Assembly: GCA_024640445.1 (NCBI GenBank)
Contig: JAHEEZ010000027.1
Location: forward strand, 1-22,002
Source of the DNA: Acidobacteriota bacterium
GTDB taxonomy: Bacteria; Acidobacteriota; Blastocatellia; Pyrinomonadales; Pyrinomonadaceae
Direction: 5' to 3'
Length of the DNA stretch: 22,002 nt
The notes below the pieces were generated by a model that had not been told where the DNA came from, searched no databases, and saw only the letters and a list, made by a program, of their open reading frames with translations. Position 1 is the stretch's first letter. Each line of letters opens with the position of its first letter. Positions 14,706 to 22,002 of this stretch are shown piece after piece. The position numbers and the translations under genes are program-made.

Positions 14706-14745
14706 AACAAGAACGGGGCGTCGCTCCAACCGGAACGGCGCCCCG
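14704..14745 (-). terminator. Intrinsic terminator of receptor B
   Basis: On the minus strand CGGGGCG (14739-14745) pairs with CGCCCCG (14714-14720) around an 18-base loop and is followed by TTCTTGTTTTG. It begins 34 bases after the receptor B stop codon. The T-tract is imperfect, so some read-through into the LolA-like gene is possible. Confidence 0.65.
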
Positions 14746-14778
14746 AGTTTCATTCAGCAAAAGCTGAATTTTCAGGCA

Positions 14779-17700
14779 TTAGAACTCGAATCGGAAAGCG
14801 AACTGCATGATCCTGGGACCATAGTTGCTTCCGGCCGAGACCTGGCCGAAGGTAGTGGAGTCCACGTCGAAGATTCCGCTGTTCTGACCGATGAAGAAGT
14901 TCGTCGTGTTCATAACATTGAAAGCTTCAGCGCGGAACTGCAAACGGTAGCGTTCACCGAACGTGACGTTCTTAATGATGCCCGCGTCCCAGTTGTAGTA
15001 CCACGGACCGTTTAGGAAGTTTCTTCCGAGATTTCCGGTCTGTCCAGGCTGTGCCCTGTAGAAGACCTGTCCGGGGAACCTCGAATCGGAAACCGATTCA
15101 ACGTTTCCGTTCGTCGCCGAACCGTTCGGGCCTATCACCGACGGATCGATATAGTAGATCGTCCCGTTCTGGAAATAGAGTCCGACAAGTGACCTGATCT
15201 CGTCGTAGCTCAGACCGGACACCGCTGTCTGCCGGTTCGAACGTCCCGTGCGGTTCAGGGTCCCGTTGATGTCCTTGATGGAGATCGGGGGGCCTGAGCT
15301 TATGTTGATGATCGAGGTCAGCTGCCATCCGCCGAACACCTTGTCAACCACGCCGCCCTGGTTAAGGAATTTCTTCCCGCTTCCGAACGGAAGCTCGTAG
15401 TTGGCGTTGATGTTGATGGTGTGGGTGCGATCGTAGTCGGCACGGCCAAATTCGAGATCAGGCTGAGCATTGTCCAGCTGAGGATCGAACCTGGTCTGTG
15501 CGTCACCCTGGATGGTGGTCAGAGTCTTGGAAAACGTGTAGTTCGCCTGGAACGCGAGTCCCTGGGTGAACCGCCTTCGAATCTCCATCTGAAGCGAGTC
15601 GTACCTGTACTTGCCCGTGTTGGTAAGCAGGTCGACAACACCCGCGTTGGGGTTGTTGCGGAACTGGACCGGACCGTTAAGGCCGTTGGTGAAGTACACC
15701 AGCGCGAGTTCGGTCGCGATGCCCTGCTGGACATAGGAGCGTATGGTCGAGTTTGTGGGCAGTCCGCCGAACGGCATGCTGTCGAAGACCGGAAGATCGA
15801 CTTGGCCCGGAAGGCCAATGTTGCTGATCGTTGTGCAGCCCTGGTCCAGCGTGTTGCCGACCGAAGCCGCCTGTATCCGGCAATTGTTCCTCGCGTTAAT
15901 GAAGTCCTGCAGGAACCCGTTCGACGTAATGTCGATCTGGTTGAGGTCGACACCTCTGACCATATTGTTACTGCGGCCGCCGACATACCTGATCTCGAAC
16001 GCCGTGTCCCAACCGATCTCGCGGGTGAACCCGAAGTTGTACTGGTAGTTTTGCTGCATCTGCAGGTTCGGGTCGATCGCGAAGACCGTGTTGAAGTAGT
16101 TCCCCGCGTCGGCGTTCGCAGTCGCGAAACTGATCGGAGGAACGTCGAACGGCGGAAGCGTGAAGCCCGGAAGGTTGTTGAACCGCGCGTTCAGGCTTGT
16201 CGACCCGTTCTGGATCGCCCTTACCGTGAAGTCGAGTCCGGGGTTGCCGCCCGCCGCATTGTCCGGCCCGCGGACATATTCGTCGTTGATGTAACCGATA
16301 CGGAAGCCGCCGCGCAATACGCCGCTGTTGCCGAAGATCGAGCCGAGTATACCGCCGCGGTCCTGCGGAGAGTAAGCGAAGCTCAACACCGGTCCGAAGT
16401 TGTTCAGGTCCGATTTGAAGAACTGGCCTGGGCTTCCCGAGTTGGTTCCGATCAGGACATACTGGCCATCCGGATTAAGAAGGGCGCTCTTGAGTTCTGC
16501 AAGTCCTTTCGCGTTACCAAGGTCAGGTTCCAGATAAACGACATCCGGGTTGCGGAGGGGCGAGAAGTAGTCCCACCTCAATCCGAGGTTGAGCGTAAGT
16601 TCCGGTGTCACCCTCCATTGGTCGGAGAAGTACAGCCCGTACGTTTCATACTCGAACCTCTGCCTGCTCGATGCCCCGATGACGGGTCCGAGCTGCGGGT
16701 TCACAAAGTTCGCCGCAACCGATCCGCTTCCGACGATCCCGCCCAGAAGATACCTGAGCGCGTCCGCGCGACCGCGGTCAGTCGAACTGATCCCTCCTGG
16801 GAACAGGGACGAAGGAAGCCGTGGCGTATTTACATTGCCAGTTGTGGAAATGTTGTAGATGGGCACACGGTTGAAGTTGGTCTGCGAATCAATGCGCTGG
16901 GCATTGAGGTCGGCGCCGAACCTCATCGTGTGGTTACCGGTTGTGTAGGACGCGTTGTCCTGCAGCGTGTACTGGTCCGTCTTCCTTCCTTGGGCCTGGA
17001 ACGCCGACTGCGGATTCGTCATCAGCGGAATGCCGCCAATAATGAAGTCGGTCGGGAAGTTCGAGTCCTCGAAAAAGAACGGGTCGGACTGGCTGTAGCC
17101 GCCGCGGATCTCGTTCGTGAAGTTCGAACCGAGAACCGTCGTGTACGCCAGCAAATAGGTCTGAGTCGGGCCGCCCTGCGTGTTTACCGGCGTTACGTTG
17201 TACGTTCCGTCGATGTCCGTGCGGTCGTCAGAGTTCTTGTTGTACTTGTATACGAAATAAACCGAGTTAGCGTCATCGATGTCCAGGTCGAAACGTGTCG
17301 TGACGCTGTCCCTCGTGTCGTTGTTCTGCTGGTTGAAGAAGTACTGCTGGCTCAGGCCTCCGTTGAGAAGGTTGCCGTTGCCGGCGCCCGGAGAGTTCGC
17401 GAGTACGCGCGACGCGATGACCGGGTCGACCGTCAAGGGCCCGCCCGATGATCCCGGGATCGGAGCCGTCATTCCGGCGCCTGATAGAACGTTCACCGAG
17501 TACTGGTTTCCGTCCGTTCCGGTATAGTTGAAAGTTCCGTCACGGAACTGGTTCAGAAGTACCGTCGTCGTCTTCGGAGTTGTCTGTCGGAGCAGGTACT
17601 TTTCGTAGTTGACGAAGAAGAATGCCTTGTCCCTGAAGAACATCGGGGTTCCTTCGCCGAAGCCCGGGAACGGGAACGGACCGCCGACCTTCCCGCCGAT

Positions 17701-18513
17701 CTGGTTCCTGTTCAGGAACGGCCTCTCGACTCCCGTCGCGTTGTTGCCGAAGTCATTCGCCGCGAATTCAGAGTTGCGGTTGTAGATGTATGCCGATCCC
17801 GAGAAATCGCGACCGCCGCGAGGCGTGACAAGCTGGATCTGAGCAGACCCGCCACCGCCAACTTCTGCGCCGGCGTTCTGCGTCACCACCGTGAATTCGC
17901 CGGTGTCATCCACGTTCGGCCTGTCCTGCACAAAGCCGCCCGTTCGTATGAAATTGTCCTGGACGTTAATACCGTCCCTCGTAAAGTTCGTCGAGGATGT
18001 CCTCTGGCCATTGACGACATTGCCCGTCGTCGCGTTGACGCCTGCCTGGAGGCTCAGAAGCGACAAAGGGTTCCTTCCGTTGATGGGCAGATCAAGCACC
18101 TGCCTCGGGCTCACTGTGTTGCTCAACTCGGCGTTGCTCGAGTTGACTAGTTCAGCTCCCGCCTCGACCGTCACCTCAACGCTTACGTCGCCGATCTCGA
18201 GGATCGGGTTCAGGTTGTATTCCGTGTTAGCGTCGATCTTTACATTGTTAGCCACATAGGTCTTGAATCCGTCCGCCGTAACGCGCACGGTATAAACTCC
18301 GAACGCCACCCTTTCAAACTGGTATGCGCCGGTATCGTTTGCAGTAGTCGATTGCGATCTTCCGGTCTGCGAATCGGTAACCGTCACGGTCGCGCCGGGA
18401 AGCAGTCCGTCAGGACCCGATACACTACCTCGCAAACGCCCTGTTGTCGTTTGTGCAAATGCCAAGGCGGCTACAATGCCGATCATCAGCGATGCAAAAA
18501 TCAATCGTTTCAT
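14779..18513 (-). CDS. Oar-like TonB-dependent receptor B with carboxypeptidase-regulatory domain
   Basis: A 1244-residue outer-membrane protein with the same architecture as receptor A. It has a signal peptide (1-20, ending LAFAQTT) and a carboxypeptidase-regulatory-like domain at about 24-110 (GRLRGSVSGPDGLLPGATVTV, then GVYTVRVTADGFKTYV). The plug-like region has RQVLDLPINGRNPLSLLSLQ, TNFTRDGINVQDN, AQIQLVTPRGGRDFSGSAY and FLNRNQIGGKVGGPF. A long barrel follows, with AFQANYTFSKTL and ADYDRTHTININANYELPFGS, ending QFAFRFEF with a terminal Phe. An AAGGAG site lies 6 bases before the ATG. The protein is likely a TonB-coupled importer or large-ligand binder; no ligand-specific neighbour (SusD, periplasmic transporter) is present. 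A 676-codon open frame on the opposite strand (15421-17451) is a by-product of its codon use. Confidence 0.9.
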   Translation of the reverse strand: MKRLIFASLMIGIVAALAFAQTTTGRLRGSVSGPDGLLPGATVTVTDSQTGRSQSTTANDTGAYQFERVAFGVYTVRVTADGFKTYVANNVKIDANTEYNLNPILEIGDVSVEVTVEAGAELVNSSNAELSNTVSPRQVLDLPINGRNPLSLLSLQAGVNATTGNVVNGQRTSSTNFTRDGINVQDNFIRTGGFVQDRPNVDDTGEFTVVTQNAGAEVGGGGSAQIQLVTPRGGRDFSGSAYIYNRNSEFAANDFGNNATGVERPFLNRNQIGGKVGGPFPFPGFGEGTPMFFRDKAFFFVNYEKYLLRQTTPKTTTVLLNQFRDGTFNYTGTDGNQYSVNVLSGAGMTAPIPGSSGGPLTVDPVIASRVLANSPGAGNGNLLNGGLSQQYFFNQQNNDTRDSVTTRFDLDIDDANSVYFVYKYNKNSDDRTDIDGTYNVTPVNTQGGPTQTYLLAYTTVLGSNFTNEIRGGYSQSDPFFFEDSNFPTDFIIGGIPLMTNPQSAFQAQGRKTDQYTLQDNASYTTGNHTMRFGADLNAQRIDSQTNFNRVPIYNISTTGNVNTPRLPSSLFPGGISSTDRGRADALRYLLGGIVGSGSVAANFVNPQLGPVIGASSRQRFEYETYGLYFSDQWRVTPELTLNLGLRWDYFSPLRNPDVVYLEPDLGNAKGLAELKSALLNPDGQYVLIGTNSGSPGQFFKSDLNNFGPVLSFAYSPQDRGGILGSIFGNSGVLRGGFRIGYINDEYVRGPDNAAGGNPGLDFTVRAIQNGSTSLNARFNNLPGFTLPPFDVPPISFATANADAGNYFNTVFAIDPNLQMQQNYQYNFGFTREIGWDTAFEIRYVGGRSNNMVRGVDLNQIDITSNGFLQDFINARNNCRIQAASVGNTLDQGCTTISNIGLPGQVDLPVFDSMPFGGLPTNSTIRSYVQQGIATELALVYFTNGLNGPVQFRNNPNAGVVDLLTNTGKYRYDSLQMEIRRRFTQGLAFQANYTFSKTLTTIQGDAQTRFDPQLDNAQPDLEFGRADYDRTHTININANYELPFGSGKKFLNQGGVVDKVFGGWQLTSIINISSGPPISIKDINGTLNRTGRSNRQTAVSGLSYDEIRSLVGLYFQNGTIYYIDPSVIGPNGSATNGNVESVSDSRFPGQVFYRAQPGQTGNLGRNFLNGPWYYNWDAGIIKNVTFGERYRLQFRAEAFNVMNTTNFFIGQNSGIFDVDSTTFGQVSAGSNYGPRIMQFAFRFEF

Positions 18514-18780
18514 CTGAATCTCCTTGTTCTTCCAACTTTGTAACTTTTTGGCTTTGACTCGACCGGACTGTCAGGCTCCGGCAAATTCTCCCCGGTAAAC
18601 GTTCCGGGAATGCTCCAACGCAAAGAAGGTCAATCAGCCAAAATTGAGTGAACGAAGTGTTGTACGGACATACAAGATGGCAAAATCTGTTCCATATGTT
18701 CGAATTCCATCAAAGATGTTGAATAGGCTGAAGTTAGCTGAAAAGATAAATACAGAGGATTGCCGCCAAACTTGGAGAAT
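18514..18780. other. Non-coding upstream region of receptor B
   Basis: Contains the expected promoter area of receptor B and becomes AT-rich near 18640-18760, unlike the flanking genes. Short open frames on both strands here have no ribosome site and no protein character that I recognise. A small inverted repeat, CCCGG (18591-18595) with CCGGG (18604-18608), is present. Confidence 0.4.
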
Positions 18781-18972
18781 ATGGATTTTCTTGGCAAAAA
18801 TGCATTCAGATTCGCGGGACCGTACGACTACGAAAATCTGGATGTCTATCCGCTGTCTAAAGACCACTTTTTTGCGTGCTGCGATCGTTCTGATAGAGAA
18901 AAGCATCTCGGCCCGACTCTCACGCCGGAAACCGATTGTCACTCCGGCGGATTGAAAGCTATACTCATTTGA
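18781..18972 (+). CDS. Possible small protein or gene remnant (63 residues, unknown)
   Basis: An ATG at 18781 with GGAG only 3 bases upstream opens a 63-codon frame ending 14 bases before the next gene. The product begins MDFLGKNAFRFAGPYDYENL and continues with DVYPLSKDHFFACCDRSD. It is rich in aromatic, His and Cys residues with ordinary codon use, more protein-like than the competing frames on either strand. No family is recognised. The stretch just upstream (from about 18677) reads MAKSVPYVRIPSKMLNRLKL in another frame, so this could be a frameshifted or decayed gene and not a complete one. Weak support overall. Confidence 0.25.
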   Translation: MDFLGKNAFRFAGPYDYENLDVYPLSKDHFFACCDRSDREKHLGPTLTPETDCHSGGLKAILI

Positions 18973-18986
18973 TTCCAGGTTAGAAA

Positions 18987-20078
18987 ATGACCACAAGCCA
19001 GATGAACGGAGCCGATCTCGCGCTGACCCCGCTCGGGGCAGGTGACCTTATTGACAGGTCAGTCAGGTTTTACCGGAAGAATTTCTGGACGTTCATTCTC
19101 GTCGCATCGCCACCCGTTGTCGCCGGCACTATTTTTAGTGTCGGATGGATGATCCTGGGCAGAAGCCTTTTCAAAGTCTCCGGTGCCGAGCCGGCCGAAG
19201 CGATCTTCTACACTTTGTTCTTAAGACTCGGTGACCTGATCATCTGGACGGTCCAGTTGGTAGGGATGCTGATCGTTATGGGCGGTGCCTCCAGGAATTT
19301 CGTAAGGCACCTTCTGTTCGGTGAGCCGATGACATTTCGTGAAACGTACAGGAATATTCGCGGAAGACTTGCGGGCCTGACCGGGGTCTCTTTCCTTTTG
19401 GCCTTCTTTCTTGGCATCGTGGCCTTTTTCGTTTTCTATGCTGGTGCGGTAGCAGCGATCCTGGGCGCGAGCGTGATCATGATCTTTTTTCAATCGATCC
19501 CTTACGCAGCCGTGACGCTCACGGTAGCAGTTGTTCTCATCGCGCTCGGGACAGCGTTATGGCTGTTTTTCCTGATAGCGTCCAGGTTTGTTTACGTGCC
19601 TCAGGTGATGCTTGTTGAAGGTCGCGGTGCGTTCGGCGCGATCGCCAGGAGCGCGGGACTCGCCGGCAAGAATGTGAAGAGGCTTGCGGCGTTGAGCATC
19701 TTCACCGTGGTCGCCACCTATTCGGCGTTATCGCTTCTTTATATTCCACTCAGTGTTTACGCGTGGCTCAGCGGGGTGCCCCTATTCTCATTTGACGCGG
19801 TTGATACGCTTCCGGCGTGGTTCGAGATCTCCTCGCAGGTCATATTCCAGGGCAGTCTTATCCTGATCATTCCCGTTTTGATGATCGGCCTTTGCCTTCT
19901 TTATGTGGATGAGAGGACGAAAAAGGAAGGTTACGACATCGAACTTCTTGCAGCGGTGAGACTTGGTGAAATGCCTTCGGTGCCGGAGGAATTCATTAAT
20001 CCGCTTCAGCCGGCGCTGGCGGATCAGGCCGGGCAGACTTCCCCGCGCTCAGTCGGCAGCACCCTGGGCCTCGATTAG
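18987..20078 (+). CDS. Multi-pass membrane protein, GPDPase-membrane-domain-like
   Basis: A 363-residue integral membrane protein. An N-terminal soluble segment (LTPLGAGDLIDRSVRFYRKNFWTF) leads into several hydrophobic helices (about residues 36-60, 76-100, 130-160, 163-200, 232-258 and 284-308). A polar tail starts at YVDERTKKEGYDIEL and has a long Pro-rich end. The opening motif and the D-E-R-x-K-x-E-G-Y-D-I-E-L ending are typical of proteins annotated as glycerophosphoryl diester phosphodiesterase membrane domain, which lack the catalytic domain. Function is unknown; by context it belongs to an envelope-associated operon with DUF4129 and DUF4350 proteins. The gap to the next gene is 28 bases. 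Confidence 0.75.
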   Translation: MTTSQMNGADLALTPLGAGDLIDRSVRFYRKNFWTFILVASPPVVAGTIFSVGWMILGRSLFKVSGAEPAEAIFYTLFLRLGDLIIWTVQLVGMLIVMGGASRNFVRHLLFGEPMTFRETYRNIRGRLAGLTGVSFLLAFFLGIVAFFVFYAGAVAAILGASVIMIFFQSIPYAAVTLTVAVVLIALGTALWLFFLIASRFVYVPQVMLVEGRGAFGAIARSAGLAGKNVKRLAALSIFTVVATYSALSLLYIPLSVYAWLSGVPLFSFDAVDTLPAWFEISSQVIFQGSLILIIPVLMIGLCLLYVDERTKKEGYDIELLAAVRLGEMPSVPEEFINPLQPALADQAGQTSPRSVGSTLGLD

Positions 20079-20106
20079 CAACATGCTTTTCTCAGCAATT
20101 TAGCGA

Positions 20107-21192
20107 ATGGATAATTTCAAAAACATGAGCCGGTTGGCGTTGGTCGCCTGTGTTTTAGTGCTGCTGCCGGCAGCCGCAGTATTTGCGGCGAAGACGCGTT
20201 CGCTCAAGGATTATAAGGACGACATCGTTCATTTACGCGGAGATTTCGGAGTTCTTCTATTTCCCGATGAAGATATGTCTGGAGTCGACCTGATCCGCTA
20301 CGAAAAGGAAGCGCTGGAGGAAGTGGGTGAGTTTGTTGCGGATTACGACGCGGTCGAGTTCGAAGGCGTTGAGGTGGCCGTCGATAACGCTTGGCTCAGG
20401 GACAAGGTCAATGAGTACGGCTCCGGCAAAGTGAGCTATGAACAGCGAGTTCAGATCTTCGCCTCCATCTATGAGCGCCTGGGTGCGATCGAGGGAAAGT
20501 TGGATGAGCTGGAGCAGTCGCTTCTTAAGGGGCCCTCGAAGGATGAGAACAAACGGAAACTGGCCGGGATCCTTGGCAGGGAAGAGTACAGAGGGCCGTC
20601 TGAGAATGCTGACCAGAGCCTTGCCGCGCGGGCACTGAAATGGATCAGCGATATGATCCAAAAGCTGTTTCCTCCGCGAAAAGCAGCTCCGCCAAAACTG
20701 AGCCCGATCGGGACAGGAGGCTTGACCTACGTACTCCAGATAGTTCTCTATGCACTTGTGCTCGCGCTGATCGGATTCTTGATCTATAAGTTCGCGCCGC
20801 TGATTGCGAAACGAAGGCGTCAGAAGAACCTGCGCCCGGACCGAGATCGGATAGTGCTCGGAGAAAAGATCGCCGCGGGTGCCACGACCGAAGAGCTGTT
20901 TTCCGAGGCCGAAAAGCTTGCGAATGAGGGCAGGCTCCGCGAAGCCCTTCGGAAGGGATACATCGCGATGCTGTTCGGTCTTGGCGAGAAGAAATTGATC
21001 GGCCTGGCAAAACATAAGACGAATCGGGATTACCTGAAGGAGATCTCCGGACGCAGCGAACTCCGGGATGTCGTGTCGGGACTTACCGTTACCTATGAGA
21101 AGCACTGGTACGGGTCCCTGGAGGCGGACGAAAACGATTGGACCGAGTTTCGTGGAGACTACGCGCGCGCCGTAAGGACCGGCAGGAATTGA
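20107..21192 (+). CDS. DUF4129 domain-containing envelope protein
   Basis: A 361-residue protein: N-terminal signal peptide or anchor (MSRLALVACVLVLLPAAAVFAAK), an extracytoplasmic helical region (about 30-190), one transmembrane helix (about 212-238, YVLQIVLYALVLALIGFLIY) and a cytoplasmic C-terminal DUF4129 domain (about 265-355). The last contains EAEKLANEGRLREALRKGYIAML, TNRDYLKEI and the YEKHWYG motif near the end. DUF4129 domains accompany MoxR ATPase/DUF58 clusters and some transglutaminase-like proteins; the biochemical role is unknown. The start ATG at 20107 has no good ribosome site; ATG at 20125 (MSRLAL) is an alternative. It is followed after 19 bases by the next gene, so the genes form an operon. 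Confidence 0.8.
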   Translation: MDNFKNMSRLALVACVLVLLPAAAVFAAKTRSLKDYKDDIVHLRGDFGVLLFPDEDMSGVDLIRYEKEALEEVGEFVADYDAVEFEGVEVAVDNAWLRDKVNEYGSGKVSYEQRVQIFASIYERLGAIEGKLDELEQSLLKGPSKDENKRKLAGILGREEYRGPSENADQSLAARALKWISDMIQKLFPPRKAAPPKLSPIGTGGLTYVLQIVLYALVLALIGFLIYKFAPLIAKRRRQKNLRPDRDRIVLGEKIAAGATTEELFSEAEKLANEGRLREALRKGYIAMLFGLGEKKLIGLAKHKTNRDYLKEISGRSELRDVVSGLTVTYEKHWYGSLEADENDWTEFRGDYARAVRTGRN

Positions 21193-21211
21193 GTTCTTAC
21201 CAAACCAGAAG

Positions 21212-22002
21212 ATGAAGCAGAGGGTCTTACTTTTACTTAGCTTACTCGCCCTGATCATTCTCCTGATCGGGCTGAATGCCGCTTCGTATGTTCAACAGGA
21301 GCAAGTTCCGGATTCAGAGGCCCGGCCTAACCGCTCGACATTCAACTCCGGCGCTACCGGGACAAAGGCGCTTCACGATCTTCTGCTCGAAAGCGGCCAC
21401 CGTGTTAACCGATGGCAGGAATCGTTCACAAAGGATTTCGAAGCGTTTGATCCGGAGAAGTTGCGCACCCTGGTCGTGATCGGGTCCGTTCGCCGACCGT
21501 TTGAAGAAGAGGAGGTCCGGAATCTGCTCGGCTGGGTTTCAAACGGCGGCCAGCTTGTCGTAATTGACCGCGAACCAAATGAGGAGTTTTTGGTAACTTC
21601 TTCTCCTTGGGAGATCTCGATAGCGGACGGCCGCAACGCATTGTCCACCAGCGAAAAGGAGTACCTGATCTTCAGTGTGGACCCTGCGAATGAAGCGCAG
21701 ATGACCGCAAAGACAGCAGCCGTGAGACCCGCACAGCCATCGGTCTTCAATTCACAGGTCAATGCAGTCCAGCCTTCCAAGTTCAGTTCGTCCTTAAAGA
21801 TCACCAGAGTTGCAAAGCAGGATCCCAAGCAAAACGTCCGTGAAGACATTGAACCTTCGGAGAGCGATGACGGTGAGTTCGTTGCCGGAAACGCGACCAC
21901 CGCGGATATTGCGGGTATGGCGCCTTTGGTTCACCTTTCCAATTCAGACAAGCAGATACTTGCAGACTCACCATTCGGAGCGGGAAGGATAGTGGTGCTG
22001 AC
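21212..22002 (+). CDS. DUF4350-like protein, 3' truncated by window edge
   Basis: The frame is open from ATG 21212 to the window end (263 codons) with no stop. The product starts with a transmembrane anchor (MKQRVLLLLSLLALIILLIG), then TFNSGATGTKALHDLLLESGHRVNRW and LRTLVVIGSVRRPFEEEEVRNLLGWVSNGGQLVVID. This is the Rossmann-like, ThuA/GATase-type pattern seen in DUF4350 proteins: a short anchored N-terminus, then 'the rest of the gene decides what to show'-type sugar-amidotransferase fold without catalytic residues. A long polar insertion (about residues 150-225) precedes ILADSPFGAGRIVVLT. It follows DUF4129 by 19 bases. In other bacteria this gene pair is typically followed by moxR and a DUF58 gene. 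Confidence 0.7.
   Translation, partial: MKQRVLLLLSLLALIILLIGLNAASYVQQEQVPDSEARPNRSTFNSGATGTKALHDLLLESGHRVNRWQESFTKDFEAFDPEKLRTLVVIGSVRRPFEEEEVRNLLGWVSNGGQLVVIDREPNEEFLVTSSPWEISIADGRNALSTSEKEYLIFSVDPANEAQMTAKTAAVRPAQPSVFNSQVNAVQPSKFSSSLKITRVAKQDPKQNVREDIEPSESDDGEFVAGNATTADIAGMAPLVHLSNSDKQILADSPFGAGRIVVL

Noticed and set aside
15421..17451. 676-codon open frame on the + strand, opposite receptor B
   Set aside because: It is wholly antisense to a well-supported receptor gene, is rich in Arg/Val/Glu as expected from reversed codons, and has no recognisable domain.
18634..18996. 120-codon minus-strand frame upstream of the membrane operon
   Set aside because: Low-complexity Ser/Arg/Phe-rich product from AT-rich DNA, running over the start of the next gene, without a ribosome site.
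20257..21258. 333-codon open frame on the minus strand, opposite the DUF4129 gene
   Set aside because: Antisense shadow of a gene with clear domain signatures; no ribosome site or protein family.

Overview
The window looks like a chromosomal stretch of an Acidobacteriota bacterium, probably of the Blastocatellia/Pyrinomonadaceae type. The basis is gene content: two very long Oar-like TonB-dependent receptors with N-terminal carboxypeptidase-regulatory domains, an orphan NtrC-type regulator, REP-like GC-rich palindromes around a Y1 transposase, and a DUF4129/DUF4350 membrane operon. Placement is from family knowledge only; no rRNA or phylogenetic marker other than serS is present.

Layout. Positions 1-3838 hold housekeeping genes: the 3' end of glpD (+), converging and overlapping by 25 bp with a flavin-binding PPOX-family gene (-), then galU (-) divergent from serS (+). 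Positions 3849-4822 form a mobile/repeat island: an IS200-like/REP-associated tyrosine transposase gene flanked by inverted REP-type palindromes, one unit on the left and four tandem units of about 75-78 bp on the right. Directly after the last unit is a mazEF toxin-antitoxin operon (4862-5430) whose promoter overlaps a perfect 14-bp palindrome and may give a leaderless transcript. It converges with sppA (-), which has its own intrinsic terminator.

After a 0.5-kb non-coding stretch comes an orphan sigma54-activating response regulator (+). Then follows the largest block, an outer-membrane set: TonB-dependent receptor A (+), a strong terminator, a secreted LolA-like lipoprotein-sorting-type protein (-), and TonB-dependent receptor B (-). 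A promoter for the LolA-like gene sits inside the terminator region of receptor B. The last 3 kb (18987-end) is a + strand operon of three membrane or envelope genes: a multi-pass GPDPase-membrane-domain-like protein, a DUF4129 protein and a DUF4350-like protein cut by the window end. By family context the following genes would be a MoxR ATPase and a DUF58 protein.

No CRISPR array, rRNA or tRNA was recognised. The part most worth a second look is the palindrome-flanked transposase, where left and right hairpins are inverted relative to each other and show compensatory base-pair changes, together with the adjoining mazEF module.
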